Origin: HXMU1420-2 sp040830545
Lineage (GTDB): Bacteria > Pseudomonadota > Alphaproteobacteria > Rhodobacterales > Rhodobacteraceae
Direction of reading: 5' to 3'
Length of the DNA: 9,864 bases
Assembly: GCA_040830545.1 (NCBI GenBank)
Contig: JBFOMB010000118.1
Span: forward strand, 1-9,864
The notes under the pieces are model-generated. The model saw only the letters and a list, made by a program, of their open reading frames with translations, had not been told where the DNA came from and did not search any database. Positions 6,793 through 9,864 of the stretch are shown here, in pieces; the stretch's first letter is position 1; each line of letters begins with the position of its first letter. A program made the translations under genes and the position numbers.

Positions 6793-8151
6793 CTAGCGTC
6801 TCCTGACTGCGCCCCAGGGACCGACCCGGTCAATCAGGTCGGTGCGGGCACGTTTCGGGGCGGGCGCGGCGCGGTTTTCCATATCCGGTTCATGTCCGTA
6901 CAGCGCAGCGCGAGCACCAGCCTTGTCCATCTGATACTCCCGTTCCAGGAAATCGGCCACGTAGGATTTCTTGGCATCGGGCCATCCCATGTAGCGATGA
7001 TAGAACAATTCCTTGTGGCAGATGAAGCTTTGGCGGAAATCCAGTGGGGTCAGTTCAGCCAATAGCATGTTGATCAGGTCGACGTCCGGGCCTGACGCCG
7101 CGCGCAAGGTGTAGAAATAGGCGGGATGTTCGCTGCTGATCCGGGGCCAGCGCCCGCCGGATTCCGCCCAGCGCACCAGATCGTGCAACCCGTGATATTC
7201 CGGCGGCAGTTGATCCGCGTGATTGCGCGCCAATCGACGCATGTCCTGACGGTTCAGCCCGGTCAGATCCATGCCAGCATCCGCGGCTGAGGCGATCAGG
7301 ATGAAATCCATTTTCTGCCGGAGGATCGCGGTGCTTTCGATCCCGCGTGCCTCCACGATGGTTTCGGTCAGCCCGTTTAATTCCAGAAACTGCGCCACCG
7401 CGTTCCGGTCCGTCAGGTCACACAGGTACATATCACCCGCATCGCCCAGCGCGTCCTTGTCCCCGACCGAGACCACCGTGGCCTGCTCAACCTCGGGGAA
7501 CAGGTAGAGCCCCCCGAAATGCGCGGTCCAGTAATTGCCCTTGGTAAACTCCGTCTCGCGCAGGCGGATGGGGTTGCGAGTCAGATCACCGGATTTCTTC
7601 GCGGTTTCGATCATTTCAGCGATCAGCACATCGTCAAACCACGCGTCATCCTCGGATTTGAAACGGTCGACCATCCCCGCCAATTCGTCCGCATGTTTCA
7701 ACGCGCCGTCGGTCGTATCGCATTCGATGCGGATCTTGCGGATGTCGACCAGGTTCGACGGAGAGGCGAGCGAGAACACCGAATTCACCAGTTCCCCCGC
7801 CACCGCGTCGCGGGCGGTCAGGGCAAACAACTGGCTTTCATTCGCCGCGATGAACCGTTCCAAAATGCCGTGACAGGTGGAGAATTTGGCATTCAGCAAC
7901 GGGCAATGCCGCTGTTCTGTGGTCAGCAGGATGAACTGCCGGTTCACACCGTTGTGGTTGAGGTACAGATGATCGTCCAGCTCGTCCCCGATTTCGGGTG
8001 AATAGCCGGAGATGTCGACATGGAAGTCGGAGAGTTGGGTCTGCTGCCCGGTCAGATGCTGAAGCGCTCGGTTGTAGCGATCCACCAAGGCAGGGGAGTC
8101 CACATGCACAAGGTCGCCGAACATCAGGCCTTTTTGGATGAGGCGTTTCAA
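6793..8151 (-). CDS. DUF6638-like uncharacterised protein, probable TTG start
   Basis: A soluble protein of about 452 residues with no signal peptide or membrane segment. From memory it resembles the DUF6638 family of Rhodobacterales (landmarks LMFGDLV, YNRALQHLTG, DFHVDISGYSPEIGDEL, LYLNHNGVNRQFILLTTEQ, FALTARDAVAGELVNSVF). No catalytic signature is obvious to me and the function is unknown. The C-terminal part is helical and charged, ending in a basic tail. The first ATG in frame (8181) would begin inside the mrr coding region and add residues that re-read mrr. A TTG at 8149-8151, one base after the mrr stop and 8 bases after GAGGG, gives MKRLIQKGLMFGDL, which fits the family start better. 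The next ATG (8124) would cut into the conserved start. The gene is followed with a 1-nt gap by the small membrane protein. Confidence 0.78.
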   Translation of the reverse strand: MKRLIQKGLMFGDLVHVDSPALVDRYNRALQHLTGQQTQLSDFHVDISGYSPEIGDELDDHLYLNHNGVNRQFILLTTEQRHCPLLNAKFSTCHGILERFIAANESQLFALTARDAVAGELVNSVFSLASPSNLVDIRKIRIECDTTDGALKHADELAGMVDRFKSEDDAWFDDVLIAEMIETAKKSGDLTRNPIRLRETEFTKGNYWTAHFGGLYLFPEVEQATVVSVGDKDALGDAGDMYLCDLTDRNAVAQFLELNGLTETIVEARGIESTAILRQKMDFILIASAADAGMDLTGLNRQDMRRLARNHADQLPPEYHGLHDLVRWAESGGRWPRISSEHPAYFYTLRAASGPDVDLINMLLAELTPLDFRQSFICHKELFYHRYMGWPDAKKSYVADFLEREYQMDKAGARAALYGHEPDMENRAAPAPKRARTDLIDRVGPWGAVRRR

Positions 8152-8152
8152 G

Positions 8153-9064
8153 TCAAAAACCCTCGAACCACGAACGATCAATGCTTACGTGCTCAATCAT
8201 TTCTGTCGAAACGCCAAGTGAATTCTCTTTTATCAATTCGCACAATCGGTCTCCATCGATCAAATCAATAGCAGTGGCACCATCCCGAGTGGCTTCTTCA
8301 TGAGCACTTGACGTGAATTTTGCCGTCGTGATTATCAGACCTTTGTCGGCTCTTCCTTGCATCGCTCCTCGAAAATCTCTCACAACACTCGGGCCGACAC
8401 TTCCTTGCCACCTCTTGCATTGAAAAAAGACTTGAAAACTAACCAAATTGACCCTGAGAACCCCGACACCATCTATCCCGCCGTCACCGGATTTGCCGCG
8501 AACTTCCACCTTGGTGAAGCCTGCCTCCCGTAGCAGTCTTTGCGAAAGACGCTCAAAAGCGTAAGGGTCCATTTTGGTTAGGACCGATAGCAATTCCGTT
8601 TTCCAGTCACTGAATTCAGTCTCAGTTAAGTCACCAAAGGACTTCGGTGGAACCAGCTCATCCTGTTGTCCGTCTGTCGATTTTACCTTCTTCGCACGCT
8701 TTTTGTCTCTGGACGCCTTTAAGACTGCTTCTTGGATCTCTTGGGTTTCAACACGAGATTCAATATTTTCGCCTTTTTCTGTAAGCGACCAAACACCTCG
8801 TGAAGAGTTTTCGAGAGCTCCTCCATTCTTTAAGTAAGTACGGCTCCAGGCCAAATAGTAGTTGAGCCGCGACCTGGGATCGTCGCCGGACATCTGAAAA
8901 GACTGTTCTTCTTCTGTGACACCTTCGAGTTCAATGACTTTATCCGCAAGTTCGTCGATCCGTGCAGACCCCCCTAGTTCCCGTAAAGCTTGTAGGGTAA
9001 CGAGCATCATCCCTGCTAGATCTGGGAAACCTTCGCTTTCAATTGTGAAGTTTCGTTTTTTCAT
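8153..9064 (-). CDS. mrr: Mrr-type restriction endonuclease
   Basis: A 303-residue protein with the two-domain plan of Mrr-type enzymes, type IV-like nucleases that cut modified foreign DNA. Residues 15-105 form a winged-helix Mrr_N-like domain (LGGSARIDELADKV, RLNYYLAWSRTYLKNGG, RGVWSLTEKG). A lysine-rich linker spans about 106-145. Residues 155-285 form the PD-(D/E)xK-like nuclease: FERLSQRLLREAGF with Glu171, KSGDGGIDGVG with Asp198, FQCKRWQG with the Gln215-x-Lys217 pair, then VRDFRGAMQGRADKGLIITT and DGATAIDLIDGD. All expected catalytic residues are present. Sampled lines are about 38-43% G+C, well below the neighbours, indicating horizontal acquisition. The ATG at 9064 has GGAG 8 bases upstream and shares its A with a TAA of the preceding small frame (TAATG). 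No modification methylase or HsdR-like partner is visible, consistent with a stand-alone type IV enzyme, though the modification it recognises cannot be read. Confidence 0.9.
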   Translation of the reverse strand: MKKRNFTIESEGFPDLAGMMLVTLQALRELGGSARIDELADKVIELEGVTEEEQSFQMSGDDPRSRLNYYLAWSRTYLKNGGALENSSRGVWSLTEKGENIESRVETQEIQEAVLKASRDKKRAKKVKSTDGQQDELVPPKSFGDLTETEFSDWKTELLSVLTKMDPYAFERLSQRLLREAGFTKVEVRGKSGDGGIDGVGVLRVNLVSFQVFFQCKRWQGSVGPSVVRDFRGAMQGRADKGLIITTAKFTSSAHEEATRDGATAIDLIDGDRLCELIKENSLGVSTEMIEHVSIDRSWFEGF

Positions 9065-9300
9065 TAACCTAGCTCCAGATGGGCCTCAGACTTGCCAGAC
9101 CCCGCCCGCCTCTCGGCGTTTGCTTTCAATCGCATTTCGGCAAAAATTTGCTTCGCAAAGTGTGAGAGACCTCCCCCCGGAGGGCGCGATTGCACCGGTT
9201 CGTTCAGATGCAGCGTTTTGGCTCCATAGAAGACACCTTTTTCCTTGCTCAAAGGGGAGGCGCCCTCCAGGTCGGGCGCGACCCGGCAAGCCTCTGTCAT
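9064..9300 (-). CDS. Possible 78-residue ORF in a hairpin-rich stretch
   Basis: An open frame starts at an ATG at 9300, with GAGGG 5 bases upstream in a TGAGGG that includes the stop of the membrane protein gene, and ends in a TAA overlapping the mrr ATG. The peptide starts MTEACRVAPDLEG and ends GKSEAHLELG. It has no membrane segment or motif I can name. Against a real gene: short length, odd composition, and two GC-rich hairpins within it. For it: good start signal and coupled stop. The stretch HFAKQIFAEMRLKANAERRAG gives me a recollection, unverified, of short translated repeats found between genes in roseobacters. It may therefore be a dispersed non-coding element rather than a protein gene. 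Confidence 0.35.
   Translation of the reverse strand: MTEACRVAPDLEGASPLSKEKGVFYGAKTLHLNEPVQSRPPGGGLSHFAKQIFAEMRLKANAERRAGSGKSEAHLELG
9256..9283. repeat. Two tandem GC-rich hairpins
   Basis: GGAGG-CGC-CCTCC occupies 9256-9268 and GGTCG-GGCG-CGACC occupies 9270-9283: two perfect 5-bp stems with short loops separated by one base. They lie just after the membrane protein gene and before mrr on the transcribed strand. They could be a transcript-processing or attenuation structure, or part of a dispersed repeat. Confidence 0.5.
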
Positions 9301-9308
9301 ACTATCCC

Positions 9309-9716
9309 TCAATGATACCACTCCGCACTGTAGCGCACATCTGCCGGTGTCTTCCGCCACGCAACAATCACCAGCGTCAAAGCCAACAGCCACCCGGCCA
9401 CGCCCATCATGATCATGTTTGCGATTATAGCAAAACCGCGTTCCACCGCGCTGCCGATCCCGACTGCGAGCGTATCCGCCAGCACGTTCCCCGACGGATC
9501 CGCCAAGGGCCGTGTTTTGGGCGTGCGTGTCGCCTCCCGCATCCACGGCTCGGCCGCAAAGAACCACGCCGGACCGATCGACAGGCAGATCGCCCATGTC
9601 CAGAACCGTTTCCACCCCAGCCCTACGCGCGACTGGGCTGGGCGGCGAATTACCCGCCACAACAGCCAGAGCGCGAAAACTGCCAGCACGCAGAACAGAA
9701 GGATGCCGGGCCGCAT
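9309..9716 (-). CDS. Three-helix membrane protein of unknown function
   Basis: A 135-residue protein with hydrophobic segments at about 4-21 (GILLFCVLAVFALWLLW), 40-55 (TWAICLSIGPAWFFAA) and 94-118 (GFAIIANMIMMGVAGWLLALTLVIVAW). A polar, proline-containing loop of about 40 residues lies between the second and third helices. The end is RKTPADVRYSAEWYH. It belongs in the inner membrane. I do not recognise the family. The start at 9716 has GGGAGG 8 bases upstream, inside the preceding gene, and lies 3 nt after that gene's stop. A longer overlapping frame covering 9064-9774 is arginine-rich and antisense-like and was not preferred. Confidence 0.72.
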   Translation of the reverse strand: MRPGILLFCVLAVFALWLLWRVIRRPAQSRVGLGWKRFWTWAICLSIGPAWFFAAEPWMREATRTPKTRPLADPSGNVLADTLAVGIGSAVERGFAIIANMIMMGVAGWLLALTLVIVAWRKTPADVRYSAEWYH

Positions 9717-9719
9717 GAA

Positions 9720-9864
9720 TCATTCCTCCCCTATCGCCTCCAGATACCTGCGGTTGGCGTGCTCTGTCCGGCAATAGTCTGGGACCATGGTTGCAATCGC
9801 GTCCTCGTACGACTTTTCCGCGTAACGGAACTCGATGGAGGCATAGCGGTTGATTTCCTGCAGG
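9720..9864 (-). CDS. C-terminal end of an unidentified protein (partial)
   Basis: The minus strand is open from the right edge to a TGA at 9720-9722, giving 47 residues that begin LQEINRYASIEF and end RRYLEAIGEE. They are charged and probably helical, with no visible motif. The membrane protein gene starts 3 nt after the stop, so the two are probably co-transcribed. The start lies outside the window and I cannot name the family. Confidence 0.6.
   Translation of the reverse strand, partial: LQEINRYASIEFRYAEKSYEDAIATMVPDYCRTEHANRRYLEAIGEE

Noticed and set aside
8153..9064. mrr as part of a multi-gene restriction-modification or type I system
   Set aside because: No methylase, specificity subunit, helicase or ATPase motif is found in the flanking genes. 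The protein has the two-domain stand-alone Mrr layout.
9064..9774. 236-residue minus-strand frame spanning the membrane protein gene and the hairpin stretch
   Set aside because: Its first two thirds are glycine/arginine-rich out-of-frame reading over the membrane protein gene, which has proper hydrophobic helices and a good ribosome binding site. Only its last 78 residues are kept as a possible ORF.

Overview
The window looks like chromosomal DNA of an alphaproteobacterium, most likely a Rhodobacterales (roseobacter-type) species. Most genes are GC-rich with G or C in third codon positions, and the right half carries a run of small or uncharacterised genes that I associate with Rhodobacterales (a DUF1523-like membrane protein and a DUF6638-like protein, both recognised from memory). 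No tRNA, rRNA, transposase, integrase or CRISPR array is visible.

Left part (1-2374). The window opens in the last 37 codons of a plus-strand gene that I cannot name. Converging on it is the N-terminal ligand-binding half of an AraC-family regulator. Its recognisable sequence stops at the 3' end of that plus-strand gene and no helix-turn-helix is seen, so it is probably a truncated remnant. Next come two further minus-strand genes: an exported alpha/beta hydrolase (esterase-like) and a small sulfotransferase.

Middle (2375-4442). A 126-bp divergent spacer separates the sulfotransferase from a plus-strand pair that overlaps by 14 nt: a TIM-barrel sugar isomerase/epimerase and a PfkB/ribokinase-type sugar kinase. 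Together they look like an isomerise-then-phosphorylate sugar catabolism cassette. They meet the long minus-strand run at a 90-bp convergent spacer holding a hairpin.

Right part (4443-9864). Everything here reads on the minus strand with almost no spacing, so it was probably transcribed as one unit. In order of transcription: the C-terminus of an unknown protein (runs off the right edge), a three-helix membrane protein, a possible 78-residue ORF in a hairpin-rich stretch, an Mrr-type restriction endonuclease, a DUF6638-like protein, an 88-residue two-helix membrane protein, a DUF1523-like two-helix membrane protein, and an M20D/AbgB-type metallopeptidase. Junctions are 1-8 nt gaps or 1-4 nt overlaps (TAATG, TGA-C-TTG, TAG-G-ATG, ATGA).

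The mrr gene stands out: sampled lines are about 38-43% G+C, against 68% in a sampled line of the gene next to it. It looks like a defence gene captured in frame with the local operon. The gene after it appears to begin at a TTG one base after the mrr stop. The most interesting places are this insertion and its two junctions, the hairpin-rich 9064-9300 stretch before mrr, the uncharacterised membrane/DUF cluster, and the broken AraC gene at the left edge.
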